Origin: Bacillus sp. KH172YL63
GTDB lineage: Bacteria; Bacillota; Bacilli; Bacillales; Bacillaceae_B
Reading direction: 5' to 3'
Assembly (NCBI RefSeq): GCF_011398925.1
Contig: NZ_AP022842.1
Coordinates: 1,228,001-1,292,000 of the forward strand
DNA: 64,000 nucleotides
Made by a program: the position numbers and the translations under genes. The notes beneath the pieces are model-generated. The model was not told the origin of the DNA, did no database searches, and saw nothing but the letters and a program-made list of their open reading frames with translations. This document shows positions 29,772 to 37,519 of the stretch, one piece after another. Each line of letters begins with the position of its first letter. The stretch's first letter is position 1.

Positions 29772-30548
29772 ATGACTCTTTCATTAGAAGGTAAAACATT
29801 TGTCGTGATGGGAGTCGCGAATAAGCGGAGCATCGCTTGGGGGATTGCACGTTCCTTGCATCAATCAGGTGCCCGTTTGATCTTTACATATGCCGGTGAG
29901 CGTTTTGAGAAAGGTGTCCGTGATCTTGCAGGAACATTGGAACGCGGAGAAGACTCAATCGTGCTTCCGTGCGATGTGACAAGCGATGAAGATATTGAAA
30001 AATGCTTCGCTGCGATCAAAGAAGAGGTCGGTGTCATCCATGGTCTTGCACACTGCATCGCCTTTGCCAACAAGGAAGAACTCGCCGGGGATTATATGAA
30101 CACGACGAGAGACGGATTCCTGCTTGCCCACAATATCAGCTCATACTCATTGACTGCAGTCGCGAAGGTTGCAAAAGACCTGATGACTGAAGGTGGCAGC
30201 ATCGTTTCCATGACATATCTTGGCGGAGAGAGAGTCATGCAGAATTACAATGTGATGGGTGTGGCGAAAGCTTCACTTGAAGCCAGTGTGAAATATCTTG
30301 CCAGCGACCTTGGTAAACACGGGATCCGGGTCAATGCCATTTCGGCTGGACCGATCCGCACACTTTCCGCCAAAGGAGTGGGTGACTTTAACAGCATCCT
30401 GAAAGAAATCGAAGAACGTGCACCGCTTCGCCGCAATACGACACAGGAAGAAGTGGGAGATACGGCTGTATTCCTGTTCAGCGATTACTCAAGAGGTATC
30501 ACTGGTGAAAACCTCCATGTGGATTCCGGCTATCATGTATTAGGATAA
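29772..30548 (+). CDS. fabI: Enoyl-[acyl-carrier-protein] reductase FabI
   Basis: NAD(P)H-dependent reductase for the last step of each fatty-acid elongation cycle, 258 residues. Cofactor site GVANKRSIAWGIA near residues 13-25, and catalytic Tyr and Lys in YNVMGVAK near 157-164. The substrate-binding loop is ISAGPIRTLSAKGVGDF. I chose the ATG at 29772, 6-7 nt after TTAGGAGG; the ATG at 29766 touches the site. Triclosan-type inhibitors act on this family. No FapR site was looked for in detail. Confidence 0.97.
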   Translation: MTLSLEGKTFVVMGVANKRSIAWGIARSLHQSGARLIFTYAGERFEKGVRDLAGTLERGEDSIVLPCDVTSDEDIEKCFAAIKEEVGVIHGLAHCIAFANKEELAGDYMNTTRDGFLLAHNISSYSLTAVAKVAKDLMTEGGSIVSMTYLGGERVMQNYNVMGVAKASLEASVKYLASDLGKHGIRVNAISAGPIRTLSAKGVGDFNSILKEIEERAPLRRNTTQEEVGDTAVFLFSDYSRGITGENLHVDSGYHVLG

Positions 30549-30557
30549 ATAATGAAA

Positions 30558-30595
30558 GACGGCTGCGAGAAATCATTCTTGCAGCCGTTTTTTTG
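30558..30595 (+). terminator. Terminator after fabI
   Basis: ACGGCTGC and GCAGCCGT pair with inner AGAA/TTCT, followed by seven Ts. Confidence 0.88.
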
Positions 30596-30679
30596 TGCAC
30601 GAAAGTTTCCATAAAGAAGAAACCCCTGGGCGCTGATTGCATACATATAAAAGTGGAGAACAATCAGGAGGTGTCAACA

Positions 30680-31159
30680 TTGAGTACGATGAACAAAGAA
30701 GGGAAAGAGCCTTTGCTTTATATAAACCAGCCTTCATTGGAATCAGTGAAAGGGAATATGCAAGTGACCTACCGCTCTTCCAAAAAGAAGCCGGAGTCCA
30801 GAAGTGCTCCGTCTGCACCTGTACATGAAACAACAGCCGACATGCACAGGCCAGTCCAGGAAAAGTCGGAAGCGGGGCAGCCCGCTCCAAAGGTCCAGGA
30901 AAGGAAAACGGCAGCTTCATCATTTCAAAGACTGAAACCTTTCAGAGACTTGACGATAGAAGAAAAATTAGCATACATTTCAGCGAGCATCTCAGGAAAA
31001 GTCCCATTTCCATGCGAGTTTTCCAATGGAGAAGTGACGGTCAAGGGTGTCATTGTCAATGATGAGGGTAACGACATCATCATTAAGAGCTTTCATGGTG
31101 AAGAGGTGCCCATGGAAAAGCGTGGCATTCAAACCATCAAGATGATCGGACTGCAATAA
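30680..31159 (+). CDS. cotO: Spore coat protein CotO
   Basis: Outer spore coat morphogenesis protein of 159 residues. The first 95 residues are polar and low in complexity (Lys, Ser, Pro, Gln). The conserved C-terminal domain follows: FRDLTIEEKLAYI, VPFPCEF and VKGVIVNDEGNDIIIKSF. I chose TTG at 30680 because AGGAGGTG lies 5 nt before it; the ATG at 30689 is 14 nt away. In B. subtilis CotO helps place CotZ and the outer coat/crust, and cotZ is the next gene here, convergent. Confidence 0.88.
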   Translation: MSTMNKEGKEPLLYINQPSLESVKGNMQVTYRSSKKKPESRSAPSAPVHETTADMHRPVQEKSEAGQPAPKVQERKTAASSFQRLKPFRDLTIEEKLAYISASISGKVPFPCEFSNGEVTVKGVIVNDEGNDIIIKSFHGEEVPMEKRGIQTIKMIGLQ

Positions 31160-31194
31160 AAAGGAGCCAGGCGGGAAACCCGGCTGGCTTTTTT
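31157..31194. terminator. Shared terminator between cotO and cotZ
   Basis: GAGCCAGGCGGG and CCCGGCTGGCTTTTTT form a stem with a T run for cotO. The A run on the 5' side could serve cotZ from the other strand. Confidence 0.82.
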
Positions 31195-31209
31195 AAAGTA
31201 TTGCAGGCA

Positions 31210-31701
31210 CTATTCTTCGCACTCAAGGAAAACGTGTACGTCTTTGATGCATTGAATCGCACAGAAGCAGTCAAGGTCGACTGTGATACATTCGTCTGTG
31301 AATACCCACTCTGTGTTGTTGCCCATTGAGTCCATATCCGACCCGGTGCTTGAACTTGAACTTGAAGTGGATGAAGTGGATCCAGTGCTTTCTGCATAGT
31401 CAGGTTTTAACACTTGAAGTGTAGCACAGCAGTTATCGAATACTTCTTTTACCCGGAAAAATGGTGATTTCCAAGGGCATCCTTTGATGTGCGCTTTGAA
31501 TGTCTCGCCATTTTTAAGATACAATTTGAAGATACGAGTATTCAGACGATTAGTAGGACTCACCATAGAGCCTAGTGGCTCAAGGAAACAATCGTTTTTA
31601 CAATCGTTACATTCCTGGTTTGCTGCATCTTGGATATCTTTAATAGCACGGACGGCTTGACATACGCAACCTTTTGAACTTTTATCTCTTCCGCAACCCA
31701 T
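31210..31701 (-). CDS. cotZ: Spore coat/crust protein CotZ (CotY/CotZ family)
   Basis: Cysteine-rich protein of 163 residues that self-assembles by disulphides into the spore crust. Cys clusters are seen at GCGRDKSSKGCVC, ECNDCKNDCF, NCCATL and DCFCAIQC; VFTDECITVDLDCFCAIQCIK is the family's C-terminal block. A serine-rich insert (STSSSSSSTGSD) stands before it. I chose the ATG at 31701 with AAGGAGG. Only one CotY/Z gene is present and cotX, cotV and cotW do not follow, unlike B. subtilis. Confidence 0.9.
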   Translation of the reverse strand: MGCGRDKSSKGCVCQAVRAIKDIQDAANQECNDCKNDCFLEPLGSMVSPTNRLNTRIFKLYLKNGETFKAHIKGCPWKSPFFRVKEVFDNCCATLQVLKPDYAESTGSTSSTSSSSSSTGSDMDSMGNNTEWVFTDECITVDLDCFCAIQCIKDVHVFLECEE

Positions 31702-31836
31702 ATAGAAGTTCCTCCTTAAAATGAATTTCATTTACATTACTAACATATTGTCAGATAGGCAATTAGGTAACGGACATCTGCCCTCTTTTGAAAATTTGGG
31801 CTTGGACAATTTGAAAATCGAAGGGAGTCTTTTTCA

Positions 31837-32193
31837 TTGCAACTGACTTGGGTAGAACTTATTGCATTGGGGTTGGCCATCTTTCGTCTGACCCATCTGA
31901 TTGTCTTTGATAAAATCACTGAATTTTTACGGGCACCTTTTTTTAATGAGCAGACAGTCGTGGAGGACGATGGGGAGGAAGCGGTCTATCTTATCCCGAA
32001 AAAAGGCGGGCTGACCGGGTTTATCGCTGAATTATTATCCTGCTATTGGTGTACAGGTATTTGGGTGTCTGTCTTTTTATATGGTGGATATTGGTTCCTT
32101 CCATTATATTTTCACCCCCTCATTGCCATTTTGGCTGTTGCCGGGATTGCCGCAGTATTTGAAGCGGCCGTACAAAGTTGGAAATCAGAGTGA
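31837..32193 (+). CDS. yjcA: DUF1360 membrane protein YjcA
   Basis: Sporulation-associated membrane protein of 118 residues. The DUF1360 signature is seen at GLAIFRLTHLIVFDKI (residues 12-27) and ELLSCYWCTGIWVS (near 66-79), and two or three hydrophobic segments fill the C-terminal half. The start is TTG with GAAGGGAG. In B. subtilis yjcA follows the cot cluster and is under mother-cell control. Its molecular role is unknown. Confidence 0.85.
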   Translation: MQLTWVELIALGLAIFRLTHLIVFDKITEFLRAPFFNEQTVVEDDGEEAVYLIPKKGGLTGFIAELLSCYWCTGIWVSVFLYGGYWFLPLYFHPLIAILAVAGIAAVFEAAVQSWKSE

Positions 32194-32275
32194 TGCTCTA
32201 GGTAAATGGTGGAAACAAGCTGGCATTTCTTCACATATACTAAGAAGGGAGAGAGGGTAAAGGAGGAAATGCAAA

Positions 32276-32368
32276 GTGAAGAATACCTCTGCAAATACAA
32301 AGAAACAAGGAAACTCATCCACGAAGAAAAAGGGATGCGGATGTGGATCAAAAGTGAAAAAAAGCTGA
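32276..32368 (+). CDS. Tiny Lys/Ser/Cys-rich peptide, possibly spore coat
   Basis: A 30-residue peptide, MKNTSANTKKQGNSSTKKKG then CGCGSKVKKS, from a GTG start. AAAGGAGG stands 8 nt upstream and a clean terminator begins at its stop codon. It is basic and carries a CGCG pair, and lies between the sporulation genes yjcA and the spoVA-type operon. Composition recalls small coat peptides, but I know no family member. A longer frame (32206-32460) over the same DNA runs through the terminator and lacks a ribosome binding site. Confidence 0.6.
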   Translation: MKNTSANTKKQGNSSTKKKGCGCGSKVKKS

Positions 32369-32396
32369 GACTGCTCAAATTGGGCAGTCTTTTTTT
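32368..32396 (+). terminator. Terminator after the tiny peptide gene
   Basis: AGACTGCTC and GGCAGTCTTTTTTT pair around AAATTG, right at the stop codon of the 30-residue gene and before the lipoprotein gene. Confidence 0.85.
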
Positions 32397-32456
32397 CATA
32401 AAAAATGACTTTATGAAAAAAATAAAGGATGAGTACAAGAAAAAGAGGGATACAAG

Positions 32457-32924
32457 ATGAATAAACATACGGTGATCATCGGCGCTGCTCTGCTCCTGTT
32501 AATGGGCTGTGCCAATAAGGAAGATGGAAATGACAGCAAGATCGCGTTAATGAAGAAAACCGATCCGCCACCCATTGAATTGGTGGAGAATCCTGAGACC
32601 GACAGCTATGGGCATGCCATCAAACGGGAAATCTCGAAAATGAAAGAGCTCTATGATGTGGCAGTCATTCAGGGGAAGAAAGAAACACTCGTCGTGTACA
32701 AAGTAAAGCATCTGCACCGGTTCAAAATGAAAAAAATCGAAAAGAAAATGGATTCATACCTAGAAAATAAATATCCGGATGAAAACTTCATCTTATCAAG
32801 CGATTATAAAATATTCCTGGAAACAATCCGCTTAAAAGAAAAGATTAAAAACGGAAGCATTTCAGACAAGGATGCTGAAAAACAGTTCAGTAAAATCGTA
32901 AAGCTTCAGAAGGAAAAAACGTAG
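32457..32924 (+). CDS. YhcN/YlaJ-type sporulation lipoprotein
   Basis: Predicted lipoprotein of 155 residues. The signal peptide has a hydrophobic core and the lipobox LLMGC, so Cys at about 17 is lipidated. The body resembles the YhcN/YlaJ family: AVIQGKKETLVVYKVKHLHRFKMKKIEKKM is the conserved middle. It is the first gene of the operon with spoVAC, 12 bp upstream of it. The same order (YhcN-like, spoVAC, spoVAD, spoVAEb, DUF421) occurs in the spoVA2 operon of heat-resistant Bacillus spores. Confidence 0.82.
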   Translation: MNKHTVIIGAALLLLMGCANKEDGNDSKIALMKKTDPPPIELVENPETDSYGHAIKREISKMKELYDVAVIQGKKETLVVYKVKHLHRFKMKKIEKKMDSYLENKYPDENFILSSDYKIFLETIRLKEKIKNGSISDKDAEKQFSKIVKLQKEKT

Positions 32925-32936
32925 GAGGAATGTTAT

Positions 32937-33407
32937 GTGGGGAAAAGTACTAAAACACCCGAGCAGAAAAAATATGAACAATTGGAAAAACGATATGAAA
33001 CAAAGCGGCCGCTGTTAAAAAACGTGATCAAAGCTTTCTTTGTCGGCGGCTTTATTTGTTTGATCGGGCAGGCTGTAACGTATATGTATATTTATTTCTT
33101 TAATTTTACAGAGCAGACCGCAGGAAATCCAACCGTTGCCACCATGGTGTTTCTTGCGATGCTGTTGACGGGCTTCGGTGTCTATGACCATATCGGACAA
33201 TTCGGAGGGGCAGGTAGTGCGGTGCCGGTTACTGGCTTCGGCAATGCGGTGATTTCTGCCGCAATCGAGCATCGCACAGAGGGACTGGTCCTTGGTGTCG
33301 GCGGGAATATCTTCAAACTGGCGGGCTCCGTCATTGTGTTCGGGGTGTTCTCTGCCTTTGTCGTTGCGTTAATCAAAACAATACTCATTCAATTGGGGGT
33401 GGTTTAA
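32937..33407 (+). CDS. spoVAC: Stage V sporulation protein AC
   Basis: Membrane subunit of the SpoVA channel that moves dipicolinic acid in and out of the spore core, 156 residues. Start GTG with TAGGAGGAA. The opening KTPEQKKYEQLEKRYETKRPLLKN and FVGGFICLIGQ are typical, as is GAGSAVPVTGFGNAVISAAIE. About four membrane helices. Stop and spoVAD start overlap as TAATG. As an accessory spoVA copy it is probably under SigG, but I did not identify the promoter. Confidence 0.94.
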   Translation: MGKSTKTPEQKKYEQLEKRYETKRPLLKNVIKAFFVGGFICLIGQAVTYMYIYFFNFTEQTAGNPTVATMVFLAMLLTGFGVYDHIGQFGGAGSAVPVTGFGNAVISAAIEHRTEGLVLGVGGNIFKLAGSVIVFGVFSAFVVALIKTILIQLGVV

Positions 33408-34423
33408 TGCTTCAGGGTTCAAGGTCTTGGGTATTTCCGTCCCGCCCGGCCATATTGTCGACCGGAGTCGTAGGCGGGCCATTTGAGAAAAAAGGGAATC
33501 TGTCTGCCGATTTTGATCAGTTTTACGATGATTTGTGGATGGGCCAGGATACGTACGAGAAAGCCAACCGTACATTAATAGAAGATGCAGTGGCGATTGC
33601 CCTTGAGAAACAGGCACTGAAGAACGGTGACATTCAATTCTTCCTGACCGGGGACCTGATCAATCAAATCACACCGTCCAGCTTTGCGGCAAGGACGAAT
33701 GGGATTGCCTACTTTGGTCTGTTCGGAGCGTGCTCCACCTCGATGGAAGGACTGGCTCTCTCCGCTTTCCTGGTCAACTATCACGGGGCCCATCGCGTAG
33801 TGACAGGGGCTTCGAGTCATAACGCCGCAACCGAGAAGCAGTTCCGTTATCCAACTGAATACGGGGGACAAAAACCTCCAACCGCCCAATGGACCGTGAC
33901 AGGAGCAGGGTATGCGGTGGTCGGGGAAGGATCTCTCCTAAACGATCCAGCCCCACGAATCACAGCCGCCACGATTGGAAAAGTGATGGATATGGGGCTG
34001 AAAGATCCTTTCAATATGGGGGGCGCGATGGCACCTGCTGCCGTCGATACGATCATCGGTCACTTTCAAGATCTGGGCAGGGATCCATCCTACTATGACC
34101 TGATCATTACCGGAGACCTTGCCAAAATAGGGAGGAATACTGCATTTGAAATGCTGAAGGAAAAAGGGTATACACTGACAGATCAGCAGTTTCAAGATTG
34201 CGGGATGCTCATTTATGGGGAGAATCAGCCGGTTCAGTCTGGTGCGAGCGGACCTGGTTGTTCCGCAACGGTTCTTTATGGGCATCTCTTGAACGAAATG
34301 AAGAAAGGCACATATCAACGCATTTTGGTGATTGCAACTGGCGCACTGCTGTCCCCATTGACGTTTCAACAGGGGGAATCCATCCCGTGTATCGCCCATG
34401 CGTGCTCCATAGAATATTTATAA
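33407..34423 (+). CDS. spoVAD: Stage V sporulation protein AD
   Basis: Soluble thiolase-fold subunit of 338 residues that binds dipicolinic acid. Recognised by PAILSTGVVGGPFEKKG, the GLFGACSTSMEGLALSA nucleophile-elbow-like region near 107-123 and the C-terminal SGPGCSATVLYGHLL. Translationally coupled to spoVAC. It is followed 19 bp later by spoVAEb with GGAAGGGAGG. Confidence 0.95.
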   Translation: MLQGSRSWVFPSRPAILSTGVVGGPFEKKGNLSADFDQFYDDLWMGQDTYEKANRTLIEDAVAIALEKQALKNGDIQFFLTGDLINQITPSSFAARTNGIAYFGLFGACSTSMEGLALSAFLVNYHGAHRVVTGASSHNAATEKQFRYPTEYGGQKPPTAQWTVTGAGYAVVGEGSLLNDPAPRITAATIGKVMDMGLKDPFNMGGAMAPAAVDTIIGHFQDLGRDPSYYDLIITGDLAKIGRNTAFEMLKEKGYTLTDQQFQDCGMLIYGENQPVQSGASGPGCSATVLYGHLLNEMKKGTYQRILVIATGALLSPLTFQQGESIPCIAHACSIEYL

Positions 34424-34442
34424 GAGGAAGGGAGGAAAAGCT

Positions 34443-34799
34443 ATGTTAGCTATGTTCTTTTGGGCCTTCACCATCGGGGGGATCATCTGCGTGATCGGGC
34501 AATTATTGTTTGATGTCGCAAAGTTAACGCCCGGTCATACATTAAGTTTGTTGGTTGTATCAGGAGCGGTTCTTTCCGGCCTCGGATTATATGAGCCGCT
34601 TATTGACTTCGCCGGAGCAGGTGCCACAATCCCAATCACGAGCTTCGGTAATGCCCTCGTGAATGGTGCCATGCAGGAAGCTGAAGAGCACGGTGTAATC
34701 GGTGTTCTTACCGGGATGTTTGAAGTGACGAGTTCAGGGATATCATCAGCCATCATTTTCGGCTTCATTGGTGCGCTCCTGTTTAAACCTAAGGGATAA
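34443..34799 (+). CDS. spoVAE: Stage V sporulation protein AE (SpoVAEb type)
   Basis: Membrane protein of 118 residues with three or four helices. LAMFFWAFTIGGIICVIGQLLFD and the motif GAGATIPITSFGNALVNGA mark the SpoVAEb family; the latter parallels a similar motif in SpoVAC. It should form the channel with SpoVAC. No SpoVAA, SpoVAB, SpoVAF or SpoVAEa gene is present, which is the composition of the short accessory operon. Confidence 0.93.
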   Translation: MLAMFFWAFTIGGIICVIGQLLFDVAKLTPGHTLSLLVVSGAVLSGLGLYEPLIDFAGAGATIPITSFGNALVNGAMQEAEEHGVIGVLTGMFEVTSSGISSAIIFGFIGALLFKPKG

Positions 34800-34814
34800 T
34801 AGAGGTGACATTAT

Positions 34815-35507
34815 ATGCCTGAATATATACAAGTGGCATTAAGGAGTGTATTCATCCTTCTTTCACTGTTCGCCATCACAAAGTTATTGGGGAAAAAACA
34901 GCTGTCAAAGCTTTCCTTTTTTGAATACATTACCGGCATCACGGTAGGGAGCATTGCCGGTACACTCTCAATGGACCGGGGGCTGCCACTGGGCGAAGGG
35001 CTGATGAGTATCCTGCTATGGTTCTCATTTCCACTGATCTTTTCCATTCTTTCGTTGAAAAGCATCAGATTCAGACGATTTGCAGAAGGGGAGCCTACCG
35101 TTTTTATCCAGGATGGGAATATTGATGAGAAGGCATTAAAGAAAGAGAAATATTCGGTTGATGAGCTGCTTGAGCAATTAAGGAAAAAAGATGTGTTCCG
35201 TGCAGCCGATGTAGAGTTTGCGTCCCTTGATACCAATGGGGATTTAAGCGTGCTTTTGAAAAAAGAAAAAAGACCGCTCATCCGCGAAGATCTCCTGGGT
35301 GATTCCGACAGATCAACTGCACCCCAGGCGGTGATCACAGACGGCAAGATTGATCTTAAAGCTTTGAATGAAGTAGGGTTCCCAGTGAAGTGGTTAAAAA
35401 AAGAGGTCGACAAGCGTCACCTGAAGGTCGAATCGATCTTTTTGGCCCAGCTGGACTGTGAAGGAAACCTGACCTTTGATCTTTATAATTGGACAAACAC
35501 ACAATAA
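34815..35507 (+). CDS. DUF421 (YetF-like) membrane protein
   Basis: Protein of 230 residues. Three membrane helices in the first 75 residues (SLFAITKLLGKKQLSKLSFFEYITGITVGSIAG is diagnostic), then two small cytoplasmic lobes, the second starting at QAVITDGKIDLKAL. The RBS is GAGGTGAC, 15 bp after spoVAEb, so it is the last gene of the operon. In spoVA2 operons a DUF421 gene has the same place; a role in spore heat or pressure resistance is inferred from that. A second member stands at 37516-38193. Confidence 0.9.
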   Translation: MPEYIQVALRSVFILLSLFAITKLLGKKQLSKLSFFEYITGITVGSIAGTLSMDRGLPLGEGLMSILLWFSFPLIFSILSLKSIRFRRFAEGEPTVFIQDGNIDEKALKKEKYSVDELLEQLRKKDVFRAADVEFASLDTNGDLSVLLKKEKRPLIREDLLGDSDRSTAPQAVITDGKIDLKALNEVGFPVKWLKKEVDKRHLKVESIFLAQLDCEGNLTFDLYNWTNTQ

Positions 35508-35587
35508 AATAACGAAAAGCCCATACGTAATCCACCCTCTATACATATGTTAGTAAAGACTAAAGGTAAAAGAGAGGTGATATTAAC

Positions 35588-35710
35588 ATGCCTTACGGAT
35601 ATGGATACGGTGGATGTTGTGGTTATGGCACAGGAGGATATGGATCAACTTTCGTATTAATCGTCGTGCTTTTCATTCTTTTGATCATCGTTGGAGCTAG
35701 CTTCTGTTAG
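35588..35710 (+). CDS. YjcZ family sporulation protein
   Basis: Peptide of 40 residues: a Gly/Tyr-rich head ([20 protein letters not shown]) followed by one hydrophobic helix ([18 protein letters not shown]) and a terminal Cys. This is the standard YjcZ/SscA-like layout of small sporulation membrane peptides. The RBS AGAGAGGTG precedes the ATG. It lies between the spoVA-type operon and spoVIF, so mother-cell expression late in sporulation is likely. Confidence 0.88.
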   Translation: MPYGYGYGGCCGYGTGGYGSTFVLIVVLFILLIIVGASFC

Positions 35711-35904
35711 AAAGGGGTACAAAAGGCAGAATCCGAAAGAAAAGGGATTTTGTCTTTTTGTTTTTCCTTCCTGACAATGAATCCTTCGCCCGGATCACGG
35801 CGGATCTCCCAACGTCTGGAGAGGACGGGGTATATGTTACCTTTTCAATCACGCTCCCGGTTTTTTTACATATGATGATGATAGTTAAAGGGAGGCGTGA
35901 TGAA

Positions 35905-36165
35905 ATGAATAACAACTTTTTTAAGAATTTAGAGAAGAAGACAGGCGTAAACATGAATGAAGTGTTAGAGCTTGCGAATTCACTGCAAAATGCAAACTTT
36001 AAAGACGAAGCGACCGTCAGAAGTGTCATCAAACGTGTGTCAAAAATCGCAAATAAACCGGTGAATAAAGAAATGGAAGATAAGATCGTCCAGTCGATCA
36101 TCAATGACGGGAAGCAATTGGATTTTGGGACCATCTCCAACATGCTGAACAAAGGGAAAAAATAA
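35905..36165 (+). CDS. spoVIF: Stage VI sporulation protein F
   Basis: Protein of 86 residues matching B. subtilis SpoVIF (YjcC), needed for proper coat assembly and spore resistance under SigK and GerR. FFKNLEKKTGVNMNEVLELA and SLQNANFKDEATVRSVIKRV are conserved. I chose the ATG at 35905 with AAAGGGAGGCG; the open frame upstream (from 35758) has no site and looks like leader DNA. Confidence 0.9.
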   Translation: MNNNFFKNLEKKTGVNMNEVLELANSLQNANFKDEATVRSVIKRVSKIANKPVNKEMEDKIVQSIINDGKQLDFGTISNMLNKGKK

Positions 36166-36328
36166 TATGAAAATCCAGAAGGGCGATGGACATAAAAAAG
36201 CGTGCCGACACGTATTTTATGTTAATTCCCCTTCTTTTTTATGTAATTCTCATCAGTCGGCAGACTTTTCACCGCAGCGTTTTCATTTGATCCATAAAGG
36301 GTATCTACTTATTAAGGAGGTCATATTT

Positions 36329-36598
36329 ATGGGATACATTGCCCCGATTCCCCATCATCAGTATAAGCAGTATCAAGAAAGAGAAATGAAGGTTGAAAAA
36401 AACCCATTTAGCTTCTACCCGATCCACCCCGTTCAGCCGTTAAAAAATAAATTAGAAACCCATTCAGAAGACTCCGGTCAGCAAGCACATGCTTCAGAAG
36501 AAAAAGCCCCATTCCGTCCGTTCTCTCAAGCTTCTGTCCCTTCAAGCGTCATAGCAGAGTTTACAGGAAAAGGGAGGTTGTTTAACGAATATGTATAG
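36329..36598 (+). CDS. Hypothetical Pro/His-rich protein in the sporulation block
   Basis: Protein of 89 residues, unrecognised. It opens MGYIAPIPHHQYKQYQERE, has FYPIHPVQPLKNK, then a Ser/Gln/Glu-rich stretch, and ends VIAEFTGKGRLFNEYV. It has no membrane segment and looks partly disordered. AAGGAGG lies 7 nt before the ATG. The position after spoVIF and the composition suggest a coat or spore-associated protein, as an inference only. It ends 27 bp before the MBL gene. Confidence 0.7.
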   Translation: MGYIAPIPHHQYKQYQEREMKVEKNPFSFYPIHPVQPLKNKLETHSEDSGQQAHASEEKAPFRPFSQASVPSSVIAEFTGKGRLFNEYV

Positions 36599-36625
36599 TG
36601 AATAGATTTTATTGGAGGTATTCAA

Positions 36626-37519
36626 TTGAAACTTCAAAGATTCACTGAACATTGCTTTGCATTTACCGGGGCCGTGACAATCGGCTATTGTATGAAAGAT
36701 GGAAGGGGTCTCCTCATCGACTCCGGGTTGGACGCGTCAGCAGCGAAGAAGGCAACGAAGATTTTATCCGAAGAAGGATTGCCCTTGGATTATTGTCTCG
36801 TCACCCATGCCCATGCAGATCATTTTGGCGGTGCCCGCCATCTCAGGGATAAATGGGGTGTGAAGATTTTCGCTCCCAAAATTGAAAAAGCAATCATGGA
36901 AAATCCAATCCTTGAGCCTGTTTACTTATTCAATGGAGCGGAACCGATAAAGGAACTGCGAAATAAATTTCTCGAAGGTCAAGCTGTAGAAGTGGATGAA
37001 GAGGTCGTGGAGGGTGATCAAAGAATAGGGCCGTTTTGTCTCCAGGTCATTGATTTACCCGGTCATTCATATGGGCAGATTGGTGTTTTATATGATGGCA
37101 TCCTGTATGCCGCCGACGGCTATTTTGGGACAGATACGTTAAAGAAGCATGTCATCCCCTTTATAGTGGATGCAGATCAGACGCTTCAATCATTGGAAAA
37201 GCTCCTTCACATCCGGTGCAAAGGAGCGATACCTGGCCATGGTCCGTATGAGGAAAATTTTTATCCAACCGTCCAGGCAAATATCGACTTACATAAAGAA
37301 AGGCTGGACACACTCTTCAATTTGGTGGCTGATCGTCCTGAGGGGCGTCCCTTTGAACAGATCATGAAGAAGTATTTGGATATTCATGACATTCATGTTC
37401 CTTCAGTCGGGCAATGGCTATTGTTCAGGACGTCTGTTACAGCTTATTTGACGAGCCTTGAACGCCAAAACCGCCTCTCATTTACTGTAGAAGGCAACGA
37501 ATGGCTCATCCGGCCTTAG
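36626..37519 (+). CDS. MBL-fold metallo-hydrolase
   Basis: Metallo-beta-lactamase-fold hydrolase of 297 residues. The zinc motif HAHADHFGG is near residues 62-70, the later His in DLPGHSYGQIG near 147, and GAIPGHGPYEENF near 203. The C-terminal half has a winged-helix-like tail (QWLLFRTSVTAYLTSLERQNRL). Probably a glyoxalase II- or SoxH-like thioester or lactone hydrolase; substrate unknown. Start TTG with TTGGAGGT. Its TAG and the TAA of the convergent DUF421 gene share a 4-bp overlap (TTAG). Confidence 0.88.
   Translation: MKLQRFTEHCFAFTGAVTIGYCMKDGRGLLIDSGLDASAAKKATKILSEEGLPLDYCLVTHAHADHFGGARHLRDKWGVKIFAPKIEKAIMENPILEPVYLFNGAEPIKELRNKFLEGQAVEVDEEVVEGDQRIGPFCLQVIDLPGHSYGQIGVLYDGILYAADGYFGTDTLKKHVIPFIVDADQTLQSLEKLLHIRCKGAIPGHGPYEENFYPTVQANIDLHKERLDTLFNLVADRPEGRPFEQIMKKYLDIHDIHVPSVGQWLLFRTSVTAYLTSLERQNRLSFTVEGNEWLIRP

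Noticed and set aside
32206..32460. 85-codon open frame overlapping the tiny peptide gene
   Set aside because: No ribosome binding site at its start and it runs through a clear terminator; the 30-codon GTG frame fits better.
35758..35904. N-terminal extension of spoVIF
   Set aside because: The frame is open but AAAGGGAGGCG marks the ATG at 35905 and the known family starts there.
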